A stretch of DNA of 64,000 nucleotides from Mesorhizobium sp. DCY119 (GTDB lineage Bacteria > Pseudomonadota > Alphaproteobacteria > Rhizobiales > Rhizobiaceae), in assembly GCF_003590645.1 (NCBI RefSeq), contig NZ_CP031834.1:3100501-3164500 (forward strand). Reading direction: 5' to 3'. How positions within the stretch are numbered: the stretch's first letter is position 1; each line of letters starts with the position of its first letter. This document shows positions 49,199 through 59,002 of the stretch, piece after piece. The notes beneath the pieces were generated by a model, which saw only the letters and a program-made list of their open reading frames with translations, did no database searches and was not told the DNA's origin. A program made the translations under genes and the position numbers.

Positions 49199-49300
49199 GA
49201 GCAATTCCAGGAAAACTGTGTAGCGGTTTTGCGTCCAGGATTGCGTAAAAACAGATACTTAGAGCGGTTCGGCGTTTCGACCAGAAGCTGAACCGCTCTG
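49199..49300. repeat. Rhizobial intergenic repeat with 10-bp hairpin
   Basis: The stretch contains AGAGCGGTTC (49261-49270) and GAACCGCTCT (49290-49299), a perfect inverted repeat, preceded by a GGAGCAATTCCAGG unit and an adjacent TAGCGGTTTTGCG unit. From memory, this is a common mosaic element between genes of Mesorhizobium and relatives. Confidence 0.65.
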
Positions 49301-49306
49301 GCTTTC

Positions 49307-49846
49307 TCAGCTTTCCCTTTGGCCTGCCAGGACCAGTGCCACAATGACGATGATCGGAATTGCGCCGAGCGCGAATTTCGCGACGATCAGCCCAGAGGCC
49401 AGCGAGAGCGTATCCGGATTGGCTGCAACCGGGTCCGATAGTACCCGCGCAACCGCAATATTCTGAGCATAGTCTGCAACCGTGTAGGGCAGCACCAGGC
49501 CGAGCGCGAAACTCGAGCGTGCGTTTTCGGACAGGGCCGAAAAACGCCGAAGCCGGTTTCCCGCAGCCAGAATCAGGGCGACCAGCGTCACCGACAGCAA
49601 TGCCGGGAACAGAAGATCGAATGTCAGATAGTGCCAGACGAGGATGTTCTCGCTGCCGCGCCGCCCCAGCGCTGTCAGCCACTCCATGCCTTCATCCGGC
49701 GTGAAACCGAAATAGCGCATGTCGAGCGACGGCAGCCCACCGCTCAGACTGCGGAAATAGAAGAATTCCAGCAGGACCATTGCGGCAAATACACATGCCG
49801 AGGCAACGCAGAGCGCCCCGGCATGCCGTGCCAGTCTGGCAACCAT
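49307..49846 (-). CDS. Hypothetical four-TM membrane protein
   Basis: A 179-residue protein with TM helices at about 9-30, 70-94, 112-135 and 147-175. The loop between the first two is about 40 residues and contains DMRYFGFTPDEGMEWLTALG. The family is not known to me. It lies 5 bp downstream of guaB and on the same strand, so it is probably cotranscribed, although guaB needs no membrane partner. Base composition matches the chromosome. Confidence 0.7.
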   Translation of the reverse strand: MVARLARHAGALCVASACVFAAMVLLEFFYFRSLSGGLPSLDMRYFGFTPDEGMEWLTALGRRGSENILVWHYLTFDLLFPALLSVTLVALILAAGNRLRRFSALSENARSSFALGLVLPYTVADYAQNIAVARVLSDPVAANPDTLSLASGLIVAKFALGAIPIIVIVALVLAGQRES

Positions 49847-49851
49847 CAGCT

Positions 49852-51420
<1,569 letters not shown>

Positions 51421-51499
51421 TCAGGATTGGCACGGGCTGGTAACACGTCTCGGTGCCGATGAAAAGTATGGGGCGTGCGGATTCGCTATCGTGTCACAG

Positions 51500-51526
51500 C
51501 TTCCCGCCAACGGCTGAGGCGGGAAG
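51500..51526. other. Hairpin between guaB and eutE
   Basis: CTTCCCGCC (51500-51508) and GGCGGGAAG (51518-51526) form a perfect 9-bp stem with a 9-nt loop. No T-run follows, so it is a weak terminator or an mRNA-stabilising 3' structure for the ectoine operon. Confidence 0.5.
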
Positions 51527-51538
51527 GAGCGTTGCGAT

Positions 51539-51578
51539 ATGATCAATCGACCGGCACGATGATCAATCGACCGGCACG
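51539..51578. repeat. 20-bp tandem duplication at the 3' end of eutE
   Basis: ATGATCAATCGACCGGCACG is present twice in direct succession (51539-51558 and 51559-51578). The right copy contains the last codons and stop of eutE; the left copy lies just downstream of the stop. Perfect identity suggests a recent slippage event. Confidence 0.9.
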
Positions 51579-52564
51579 GCGACCACTGCCGCGCAATCGC
51601 CAGGCTTGACCAGACCGGGGAAATGCCGGGCCGTGAGGATGCCCGAAAGCCCGGCCTTGATTTCAGCCGGCGCCTGCCCGGTGCGTCCAACCGGATAGAT
51701 GCGGGCGACCACCTGCCCTGCCTCGACCGCGTCGCCCAGATCGACAACAGGCTCGATCATGCCTTCGTCTTGCGCGAAGGAAAAACAATCGCCTGACGGC
51801 ATGTCGAGCCATTGCGTTGGCTGGCTGTCGACCGCACCGGCAACGATGCCGGCATGGCGCAACACATTGAGCGTGCCGCGTTTGGCGATGCGTACGGTTT
51901 CGGCGCGCGACGTGCCGCCGCCGCCCAGCTCGGTCGTGACGAAGATCTTGCCCATTTCCTCGGCGGCGGTGTCGTACATGCCGACCGCATCGATCTCCAG
52001 CATGCGCATGGAGAAAGGCGCTGAGAACGCCTTTACGGCAGCAAATGCCTGTTCTTCCTGCTTCTTGTCGGGAAGGATGTGGGCGGCGCAGAACGGAACG
52101 AAATCAAGTGTTTTGCCGCCCGAATGAAAGTCGAGCACGACATCGGCGCGCGGCAGCAGTTCGCGCTGGAAATAGTCGGCGATCTTTTCCGTCACCGTGC
52201 CGTCCGGGCGCCCCGGAAAGCTGCGGTTCATGTTGCCCTTGTCGATCGGCGATGTGCGCGTGCCGGCGCGGAAGGCCGGATAGTTCATCGCCGGCACGAT
52301 GATGACCGTGCCGGAAACATCTTTCACATCGAGCGTGCGGGCAAGGTCGAAAAGTGCGATCGGCCCCTCATATTCGTCGCCATGGTTGCCCCCGGTCAGC
52401 AGCGCCGTCGGCCCGCTGCCGTTCTTCACCACCGTCAGCGGGATCATCACCGAGCCCCAGGCCGAATCGTCCCGGCTGTAGGGCAGCCGCAGGAAACCGT
52501 GCTGCACGCCGGGCTTGTCGAAATCGACGGTGGGCGTGATTGGTGAGGGGCGCTGATTTGCCAT
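51563..52564 (-). CDS. eutE: N-alpha-acetyl-L-2,4-diaminobutyrate deacetylase (DoeB/EutE)
   Basis: A 333-residue zinc hydrolase of the succinylglutamate desuccinylase/aspartoacylase family. The zinc motif GGNHGDEYEGP (His and Glu ligands) lies near 57-67, with the distal His in VLDFHSGG. In ectoine catabolism it deacetylates the ring-opened product to L-2,4-diaminobutyrate. The start at 52564 (MANQRPSPITPT) is two codons inside the longest frame. It is the last gene of the ehu-eut operon, 12 bp after eutD. The eut name here refers to ectoine, not ethanolamine. Confidence 0.92.
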   Translation of the reverse strand: MANQRPSPITPTVDFDKPGVQHGFLRLPYSRDDSAWGSVMIPLTVVKNGSGPTALLTGGNHGDEYEGPIALFDLARTLDVKDVSGTVIIVPAMNYPAFRAGTRTSPIDKGNMNRSFPGRPDGTVTEKIADYFQRELLPRADVVLDFHSGGKTLDFVPFCAAHILPDKKQEEQAFAAVKAFSAPFSMRMLEIDAVGMYDTAAEEMGKIFVTTELGGGGTSRAETVRIAKRGTLNVLRHAGIVAGAVDSQPTQWLDMPSGDCFSFAQDEGMIEPVVDLGDAVEAGQVVARIYPVGRTGQAPAEIKAGLSGILTARHFPGLVKPGDCAAVVAVPVD

Positions 52565-52576
52565 GAGCATCGACCT

Positions 52577-53758
52577 TTAGTCCTTCACGAAAAGCTGGCG
52601 CGGCACGTTGGCCAGGCACTCCACGCCGGTTTCGGTGATCAGGATGCTTTCGGTGATCTCCAGCCCCATCGTTTCCAGCCACAGGCCGGTCATGAAATGA
52701 AAGGTCATGCCGGGCTTCAGCTCGGTCTTGTCGCCGGGACGCAGGCTCATCGTGCGCTCGCCCCAATCCGGCGGATAGGAAAGGCCGATCGAGTAGCCGG
52801 TGCGGTTGTCCTTGACGATGCCGTACTTCTTCAGCACCGCGAAGAAGGCATTGGCGATGTCCTCGCAGGTATTGCCGGGCTTTGCAGCGGCTAGACCAGC
52901 CTCCATGCCTTCCAGCGTCGCCTTCTCGGCATCAAGGAATTCCTGCGTCGGCTTGCCGAGAAAGACGGTGCGCGACAGCGGCAGGTGATAGCGATTGTAG
53001 CAGCCGGCGATCTCGAAGAAGGTGCCCTCGCCGCTCTTCATCGGCTTGTCGTCCCAGGTCAGATGCGGCGCAGACGCATCGACGCCCGACGGCAGCAGCG
53101 GCACGATCGCCGGATAGTCGCCGCCAATGCCATCAACACCGCGCGTGCCGGCATCATAGATCTCGGCAACCAGATCGCATTTGCGCATGCCGACCTCGAT
53201 CTTGTCGACGATGCGTTGGTGCATGGCTTCGACGATGCGCCCGGCCTTGCGCATATAGTCGATCTCCTGCGCGCTCTTGACCGCGCGCTGCCAGTTCACC
53301 AGCGCTGTCGTGTCGACAAAACGCGCATTCGGCAGATGCTTCTGCAACGCAGCGTAGGCAGCAGCCGAAAACCAGTAATTGTCCATCTCGACGCCGATGG
53401 TGAGCTTGTCCCAGCCGCGCGATGCAAGCGTCTCGGACAAAAAGTCCATCGGATGGCGCTCGGTCGACTGCACATAATGATCGGCGTAACCGACGATGTT
53501 GTCGTGTGCTAAATAGGCGGTGCGCTTGGCGCCGTTGGCATCCTGCCCGCGACCGTACCAGACCGGCTCGCCCTGCGGCGGCACGATGACCGCTTGATGC
53601 ACGTAGAACGACCAGCCGTCGTAACCGGTCAGCCAAGCCATGTTGGACGGATCGCTGACGATCAGCAGATCGACGCCCTTGGCTTCCATGGCGCGCCGCG
53701 TCTTGGCGAGGCGATCCGCATATTCGCCGCGCGAAAATTTGAGGTTTGGTCCGGTCAT
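52577..53758 (-). CDS. eutD: Ectoine hydrolase (DoeA/EutD)
   Basis: A 393-residue M24/creatinase-fold hydrolase that opens the ectoine ring to N-acetyl-diaminobutyrate. The start at 53758 (MTGPNLKFSRGEYADRLAKT) is the typical N-terminus. The creatinase N-domain spans about 1-160 and the pita-bread domain 165-393 (GEGTFFEIAGCYNRYHLPLS). The Asp ligands of metal-dependent aminopeptidases are not conserved in this stretch, as expected for the non-peptidase branch. It sits between eutC and eutE. Confidence 0.92.
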   Translation of the reverse strand: MTGPNLKFSRGEYADRLAKTRRAMEAKGVDLLIVSDPSNMAWLTGYDGWSFYVHQAVIVPPQGEPVWYGRGQDANGAKRTAYLAHDNIVGYADHYVQSTERHPMDFLSETLASRGWDKLTIGVEMDNYWFSAAAYAALQKHLPNARFVDTTALVNWQRAVKSAQEIDYMRKAGRIVEAMHQRIVDKIEVGMRKCDLVAEIYDAGTRGVDGIGGDYPAIVPLLPSGVDASAPHLTWDDKPMKSGEGTFFEIAGCYNRYHLPLSRTVFLGKPTQEFLDAEKATLEGMEAGLAAAKPGNTCEDIANAFFAVLKKYGIVKDNRTGYSIGLSYPPDWGERTMSLRPGDKTELKPGMTFHFMTGLWLETMGLEITESILITETGVECLANVPRQLFVKD

Positions 53759-53798
53759 TCTCTGTCGTTTCCTCGTGTTTTTGGGCCGATGGCCAAAA

Positions 53799-54791
53799 TC
53801 AGCTTTCGAATGTAGCGCCGGCACCTGCCGCCTTGGCGCGCTCGCTTGCCAGCGTAGCGATTGCCGTGTCCTGCACGCCTGTGCCGGTCAGGTCGGCGAC
53901 AGTGATGTGCCGATCCGACGCGCGGCCCGGCTTCGCTTTCGCGATCACCTCGCCGAGTTCGGCAAACACCGCGCTCTCCACAACCAGTCCTGCCTTGATC
54001 GCGTGATGCAGTTCGCCCAGCAGCCGCGTCTGGCTCAGCCTGTCGGCGACGTAGAGATCGGCCTTGGCAATGATTGCGGGATCGAGTTCGTTCTTGTGCT
54101 CGGAATCCGAACCCATGGCGGTGATATGCTGCCCCGGCTCCAGCCATTCGGCTTTCAGGATCGGACGGTCGGAAGGCGTGGTGGTGACGATGATGTCGGC
54201 GCCCGCAACGGCCTTTTCGGCGTCGGGTTCGGCGCGCACCACAATTCCAAGGCGTTCGGCAAACTGCTGCGCCGCGATCTCGGCCTTGCCCAGATCGCGC
54301 GCCCAGATGCGCGCTTCCCTTATCGGGCGCACCAGTGTGAGTGCCTCAAGCTGCAAACCGGCCTGAACGCCTGCGCCAAAAATCGCAGCAATTTGCGAAT
54401 CCTCGCGCGCCAGATGCTTTGCCGCGACAGCACCGGCAGCGGCGGTGCGCACGTCGGTGAGGTAGCCATTGTCGAGCAGCAGCGCCTCGACCAGACCGGT
54501 TCGCACTGAGAGCAGCACCATCATGCCGTTGAGGCTCGGCAGGCCGAGCTTGGGATTGTCGAAGAAGCCGGGGCTGATTTTGATGGCAAATCCGTCGATG
54601 CCCGGCACATAGGCCGTCTTCACGTCGACCTCGCCGCGATGCTCGGGAATGTCGAGCCGCAGGATCGGCGGCATGGCGACCGCTTTCGTCGCCAGCGCAT
54701 GGAAAGCGTTTTCGACGCAGGCGACCGCTTCCAGATCGAGCGTGACGATCTTGCGCAGATCGGCTTCGGTGAGGATGGTCATGCGGCTCAT
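53799..54791 (-). CDS. eutC: Ectoine utilization protein EutC (ornithine cyclodeaminase-like)
   Basis: A 330-residue Rossmann-fold protein of the ornithine cyclodeaminase/mu-crystallin family. The start at 54791 (MSRMTILTEADLRKIVTLDL) overlaps eutB by four bases. The NAD-binding segment reads IAAIFGAGVQAGLQLEALTL (about 134-153). EutA, EutB and EutC are proposed to convert 5-hydroxyectoine to ectoine through dehydration and reduction steps; EutC would supply the reduction. The conversion scheme is from literature memory. Confidence 0.9.
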   Translation of the reverse strand: MSRMTILTEADLRKIVTLDLEAVACVENAFHALATKAVAMPPILRLDIPEHRGEVDVKTAYVPGIDGFAIKISPGFFDNPKLGLPSLNGMMVLLSVRTGLVEALLLDNGYLTDVRTAAAGAVAAKHLAREDSQIAAIFGAGVQAGLQLEALTLVRPIREARIWARDLGKAEIAAQQFAERLGIVVRAEPDAEKAVAGADIIVTTTPSDRPILKAEWLEPGQHITAMGSDSEHKNELDPAIIAKADLYVADRLSQTRLLGELHHAIKAGLVVESAVFAELGEVIAKAKPGRASDRHITVADLTGTGVQDTAIATLASERAKAAGAGATFES

Positions 54792-55783
54792 GCGGCGATC
54801 TCCGCAAACGGGTCGCGCTCGCCGCAGACGATCTTCCGGTGCAATTCCATGTCGATATTGCGTCCGGACAGGACCAAGACGACCGGGCCGCTCGATTTGA
54901 TCTTGCCGGCAAGCAGCGCGCCGATGCCGACTGCCGCTGCCCCTTCGACGATCTCGCGCTCGACCGCATAGGCATGCCGGATCCCGGTTGCGATCTCGTC
55001 TTCGGACAGCAGCACCAGATCGTCGAGCAGGTCGCGGCACATCGCAAATGTCATGCGGTTGTCGAGGCCGATGCCGCCGCCTAGCGAATCGGCAAGGCTC
55101 TGCATTTCCTTTACCAGCACCGGCCGGCCAGCGTCGAAGCTCGCCTTCATCGCCGCGCCGCGTTCCATAGAGACGCCGACGACTTTTATGGAAGGTTTGA
55201 GGCCCTTGACGGCAGCGGCGATGCCGGCTCCAAGCCCCCCGCCCGAAACCGGCACCACCACCGTCACGGTGTCCGGCACGTCGTCGAGCATTTCCAGCCC
55301 GATGGTTCCCTGACCCGCGATGACCGCCGAATGATCGAACGGCGGTACCATCACAAGTTGCCTTCCAGCCACCAGACGGTCAACCTCTTCCTGCGCGTCG
55401 TCCTGGGATTTTCCAACGATGCGTATCTCGGCACCCAGCCTGCGGATTTCATCGACCTTGTTCTGCGGCACCAGGCTGGACATGCAGATGATCGCGCGAA
55501 TGCCTTCCAGCGAGGCGGCATAGGCCAGCGCGCGGCCATGGTTTCCGGTCGATGCAGCCACCACGCCGCGCTTTCTTTCGTTATCCGAAAGCATTGCAAC
55601 GGCGTTGGATGCGCCGCGCAATTTGAATGCACCGGTTGTCTGGCGATGCTCGAGCTTCAGGAAAACCGGCACGCCGGCGATCTCCGACAGCGCTACGGAC
55701 TGCACGGTGGGCGTGTGGACGATCTTGCCGGCGATGTGTGAACGCGCGGTCTGGATGTCGTGAAGGGTAACGAAATCAGTCAT
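54788..55783 (-). CDS. eutB: Hydroxyectoine utilization dehydratase EutB (threonine dehydratase-like)
   Basis: A 331-residue fold-type II PLP enzyme. The PLP lysine lies in TTGAFKLRGASNAV (about residue 56), and the phosphate-binding Gly-rich loop VSGGGLGAG near 182. It lacks the C-terminal ACT domain of biosynthetic threonine deaminase. In the eut cluster it is proposed to dehydrate the hydroxylated intermediate of 5-hydroxyectoine. It starts six bases after the eutA stop and overlaps eutC, so all are coupled. Confidence 0.9.
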   Translation of the reverse strand: MTDFVTLHDIQTARSHIAGKIVHTPTVQSVALSEIAGVPVFLKLEHRQTTGAFKLRGASNAVAMLSDNERKRGVVAASTGNHGRALAYAASLEGIRAIICMSSLVPQNKVDEIRRLGAEIRIVGKSQDDAQEEVDRLVAGRQLVMVPPFDHSAVIAGQGTIGLEMLDDVPDTVTVVVPVSGGGLGAGIAAAVKGLKPSIKVVGVSMERGAAMKASFDAGRPVLVKEMQSLADSLGGGIGLDNRMTFAMCRDLLDDLVLLSEDEIATGIRHAYAVEREIVEGAAAVGIGALLAGKIKSSGPVVLVLSGRNIDMELHRKIVCGERDPFAEIAA

Positions 55784-55789
55784 GGCAAA

Positions 55790-56578
55790 TCAGTCTGCCG
55801 CCAGCGGCATGGTCATCAGCCGGCCGAGTTCTGGATGCGCTTTGTCGTCTCCGCACAGGCGCAGACAGTTCCAGGCGCTGGCGAGATTGCTGGTAACGAC
55901 AGGCCTGCCGATCGCCTTCTCGATATCGGCAGCGACGCCAGCAGCCCGCAGAGCCGTGCAGGAAATGAACAGCGCTTCCGCACCCGGCGCGATGGCATCG
56001 CGCGCCAGCTCGATCAGCAGCGCAGGCGGTATCCGCGCCATCTCGCGATCGTCGTCGAAACCAAGGCAGGTGAAGTTGACGAGCTCAAAACCGTGGCCGG
56101 CAAAGTAAGCCGCCATCGGCCGGCTCGTCTCGACCGTATAGGGCGTCAGCACGCTGATCTTGCCGACGCCGAGCGCCCGCAGGCCGCGCACGCTGGCCAG
56201 GGTCGGCGTAACGACCGGCACACCGGGCTTTGCCGCCTGGATTGCCGCCGTTATTTCGTCGTCGCCGATCACCGCCGAAGCGGAGGTGCAGGAATAGCAG
56301 ATCGCGTCGAGTTCCTCGCCCGGCAGGATCAGCCTTGCGCCTTCGGTCAGCGACGGCTGCATCTTGCGCAGGTTTTCCGGCGTCGTCGGATTGGCGTAGT
56401 CGATGCGGGCGACATAGACGCCGATGCGTGGACCGGCGACCATGCGCTGGAAATCGACCTCCGAGGTGTGGTCGGTCGCAAGCGCGATCAGGCCGACACG
56501 CTTCGCCATCGGGCGATCGTCGAGCATCGGGCGCGCCTGGCTCATCCTGATTTCGGGCAATGGTTTCATGATCTTCAA
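55790..56578 (-). CDS. eutA: Ectoine utilization protein EutA (Asp/Glu racemase-like)
   Basis: A 262-residue protein of the Asp/Glu racemase-maleate isomerase superfamily. Two catalytic cysteines are visible: Cys near 97 in AICYSCTSASAVIG and Cys near 203 in ALFISCTALRAAGV, one in each half. It is proposed to act on a hydroxyectoine-derived intermediate with EutB and EutC. Its start overlaps the ehuD stop by four bases, which links uptake to catabolism in one transcript. Confidence 0.9.
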   Translation of the reverse strand: MKIMKPLPEIRMSQARPMLDDRPMAKRVGLIALATDHTSEVDFQRMVAGPRIGVYVARIDYANPTTPENLRKMQPSLTEGARLILPGEELDAICYSCTSASAVIGDDEITAAIQAAKPGVPVVTPTLASVRGLRALGVGKISVLTPYTVETSRPMAAYFAGHGFELVNFTCLGFDDDREMARIPPALLIELARDAIAPGAEALFISCTALRAAGVAADIEKAIGRPVVTSNLASAWNCLRLCGDDKAHPELGRLMTMPLAAD

Positions 56579-57231
56579 CCTATCCGCCCATACCGCCGTT
56601 CCAGCCAGCGCAATGCGAAGACCGAGATCAGGCTGATGATGAGGAAGAATGCGCCGACCATGGTGATCGGCTCGACATAGCGGTAGCTGGAATTGGCGAC
56701 GCTCTTGGCCTGGTTCATCAGTTCCAGCACGGTGATGGCCGAGAGCAGCGGCGTTTCCTTGAACATGGCGATGAAATAGTTCGCCAGCGCCGGGATCATC
56801 GGCGGCAGAGCCTGCGGCAGGATGATCTGCATCCAGGTCTGGCGCGCGCTCAGATTACAGGCCTTCGCCGCCTCCCACTGGCCGCGCGGCACATTGTCGA
56901 TGCCGGCGCGGTAAACTTCCGCCGTGTAGGTACCGTAATGCAGCCCAAGCCCGATCACGCCCGCCACCATTGGCGACAGCGTGATGCCGATATCGGGCAG
57001 CACGTAGAAGATGAAATAGAGCTGGACCAGAAGCGGCGTGCCGCGAATGAACTCGGCGAGAAAGCCGACCGGCCGCGACAGCAGCTTGTTCGGCGAGCGG
57101 CGCGCCAGTGCAATGCCGAGCCCGACGACCGCCGCCAGCACAGAGCCGAGCAGCGTCGCCAGAATAGTGATCTTCACGCCCTGGATAAGGGTCGGCATGA
57201 TCTGCCAGACGAAATCCCAATCCCACTCCAT
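56575..57231 (-). CDS. ehuD: Ectoine/hydroxyectoine ABC transporter permease EhuD
   Basis: A 218-residue inner-membrane permease of the polar amino acid (HisMQ) type with five TM helices. The EAA-type loop that meets the ATPase is QWEAAKACNLSARQTWMQII near 137-156. It forms a heterodimer with EhuC. The start is one base from the ehuC stop, and the 3' end overlaps eutA. In Sinorhizobium meliloti, Ehu imports ectoine and hydroxyectoine for use as nutrients. Confidence 0.92.
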   Translation of the reverse strand: MEWDWDFVWQIMPTLIQGVKITILATLLGSVLAAVVGLGIALARRSPNKLLSRPVGFLAEFIRGTPLLVQLYFIFYVLPDIGITLSPMVAGVIGLGLHYGTYTAEVYRAGIDNVPRGQWEAAKACNLSARQTWMQIILPQALPPMIPALANYFIAMFKETPLLSAITVLELMNQAKSVANSSYRYVEPITMVGAFFLIISLISVFALRWLERRYGRIG

Positions 57232-57232
57232 G

Positions 57233-57892
57233 TCAGCTCCTCACGCCGTCGAGGCCGCGTGCCATGCGCCGTTCGAGCGCGCGCATGCCGTAGGAAATCA
57301 CGCAGGCGATGGCGAAGTAGAGGATCAAAATGGTGGTGAAAGGCACCAGCGTATTGCCGGTCTGGGCGCGCACCACCTGCGCCTGAAAGGTCATGTCTGT
57401 CAGCGAAATCAGCGAGACGACGGCGGTCGCCTTCAGAAGCTCGATCGCATTGTTGCCGAAGGTCGGCAGCATCAGGAGAAACGCCTGCGGCAGGATGACG
57501 TGGCGCATCGCCTGCCAGCGGCCGAGATTGAGCGCAACGCAGGCTTCATATTGCTCGCGGCCGATGGACTGCACCGCGCCGCGCACCACTTCGGCACCAT
57601 AGGCGCCGACATTCAGGCCCAGCGCCAGCACGCCCGCCTGCAACGGCGTCAGCGTGATGCCCATGAACGGCAGCACGAAATAGGCCCAGAAAAGCTGGAC
57701 GAAGATCGAGGTGCCGCGGAAAAACTCGATATAGGTCGTGGCCAGCGCCCGCACCGCCCAGAAGCGCGACAGGCGGCCGAGCCCCGCGACGAAGGCCATC
57801 ACCAGCGCCAGCGCCGAGCCCATTACCGTCAGTTCGACGGTAACGACGGCGCCTTGCAGGATGAGGCCTAGATATCCGGACCAGTCGATCAT
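57233..57892 (-). CDS. ehuC: Ectoine/hydroxyectoine ABC transporter permease EhuC
   Basis: A 219-residue HisMQ-type permease with five TM helices. The loop QYEACVALNLGRWQAMRHVI near 132-151 is the ATPase contact. The Pro-rich ILPQAFLLMLPTFGNNAIEL follows. It pairs with EhuD. It lies 189 bp downstream of ehuB, and the gap is filled by a stem-rich repeat, so its expression may be lower than that of the binding protein. Confidence 0.92.
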   Translation of the reverse strand: MIDWSGYLGLILQGAVVTVELTVMGSALALVMAFVAGLGRLSRFWAVRALATTYIEFFRGTSIFVQLFWAYFVLPFMGITLTPLQAGVLALGLNVGAYGAEVVRGAVQSIGREQYEACVALNLGRWQAMRHVILPQAFLLMLPTFGNNAIELLKATAVVSLISLTDMTFQAQVVRAQTGNTLVPFTTILILYFAIACVISYGMRALERRMARGLDGVRS

Positions 57893-57942
57893 GAATTCAG
57901 CGGTTTCCCAGATCGTGATTTCGCGCAGGGGCGGTTTTTCAG

Positions 57943-58070
57943 CCCCTTCTCCCCGTTCACGAGGAGAAGATGCCGGCAGGCAGATGAGGGGCGGCGTGAA
58001 CCTGGCAGAGTGTGGTGCTGCCCCTCATCCGGCTCTTCGAGCCACCTTCTCCCCGCTTGCGGGGAGAAGG
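57943..58070. repeat. Palindromic intergenic repeat between ehuB and ehuC
   Basis: Nested inverted repeats: CCTTCTCCCCGC-TT-GCGGGGAGAAGG (58045-58070, perfect 12-bp stem) and GATGAGGGGC (57983-57992) with GCCCCTCATC (58020-58029), plus a second CTTCTCCCCG unit at 57946. From memory, such units are abundant in Mesorhizobium genomes. The element lies inside the operon, right after the binding protein gene. Confidence 0.8.
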
Positions 58071-58081
58071 AAGATGGCGCC

Positions 58082-58936
58082 TTACTTTGCCGAGCAGAGC
58101 TTTTCGCGCGTCGTCGACATCGCTGCCTTGGCCGAGAAGCCGTAGGGCTCGATGATCTTGGCGAATTCGCCGGATTCCTTCAGCTTGGCGAGCTCCACGT
58201 CGAAGGCATCGCGCAAAGCTTCGTCGCCCTTCTTGAAGGCGGCGCCATCGCAATAGACCGGCGCGCCGACGACTGGAGCAACGACTTCGAGGCTCGGGTC
58301 GTTGGCCTTCTTGACGAGATCGTTGATCGACAGAACCGGCAGCGAATAGGCGTCGATGCGGCCGTCCTGCAGCATCTTCAGGCCGCTCTGGCCGTCCGGA
58401 ACGACGATGACGCGGTCACGCGGCACGCCGGCTTCGAGCGCCAGCTTTTCCTCGGTGCCGCCGCCCGGCGCCCCGATCGTGCCCGACGGGTCCTTGGCGA
58501 TGTCGGCATAGCTCTGGAAACCCTTCGGGTTGCCCTTCTTCAAGAGGAAGGCTTCGGCGTCGCACAGCACTGGCTCGGAGTAAGCGACTGCAGCACAGCG
58601 CTCAGGCTTCATGAAAAGCCCGGCGGTGACCGCATCATGGCGGCCGGCCTGCAAGCCAGGGATCATCGCGCCATATTCCGAGATGGAGGCCACGACATCG
58701 GCGACGCCGAGGCGCTTGAAGATTTCACGCGCCACGTCGGGGGCCGCGCCCGAAACCTTGCCGTCTGCGCCGACCGCGGTGAAAGGTGGCTCGTTGGCGA
58801 TGGCGATGCGGGCAAAGCCCTGCGCCTTCAGCTGCTCCAGCTTGCTGTCGTCAGCCGAAACCGGCCCAGTCGCGACAAAGGCAGCAAGCGCGACCACGCA
58901 GGCCGTTCCTGCCAATAAAACCTTGATCTTGTTCAT
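58082..58936 (-). CDS. ehuB: Ectoine/hydroxyectoine ABC transporter substrate-binding protein EhuB
   Basis: A 284-residue periplasmic binding protein of the SBP_bac_3 family. The start at 58936 (MNKIKVLLAGTACVV) gives a signal peptide that ends near VSADD at about residue 28. The ligand-binding core has FARIAIANEPPFTAVGADGK and SGAAPDVAREIFKRLGVADV. Aromatic residues would clamp the cyclic solute. It feeds EhuCD and is the gene after ehuA (66-bp gap). The downstream palindromic element may stabilise its message. Confidence 0.92.
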   Translation of the reverse strand: MNKIKVLLAGTACVVALAAFVATGPVSADDSKLEQLKAQGFARIAIANEPPFTAVGADGKVSGAAPDVAREIFKRLGVADVVASISEYGAMIPGLQAGRHDAVTAGLFMKPERCAAVAYSEPVLCDAEAFLLKKGNPKGFQSYADIAKDPSGTIGAPGGGTEEKLALEAGVPRDRVIVVPDGQSGLKMLQDGRIDAYSLPVLSINDLVKKANDPSLEVVAPVVGAPVYCDGAAFKKGDEALRDAFDVELAKLKESGEFAKIIEPYGFSAKAAMSTTREKLCSAK

Positions 58937-59002
58937 AGTTCCCAGCTCCATTTCGTTTCTTGTGGTTGTATTTCGAGCGGCCCCGCCGCCCATGCATTGC
59001 GG

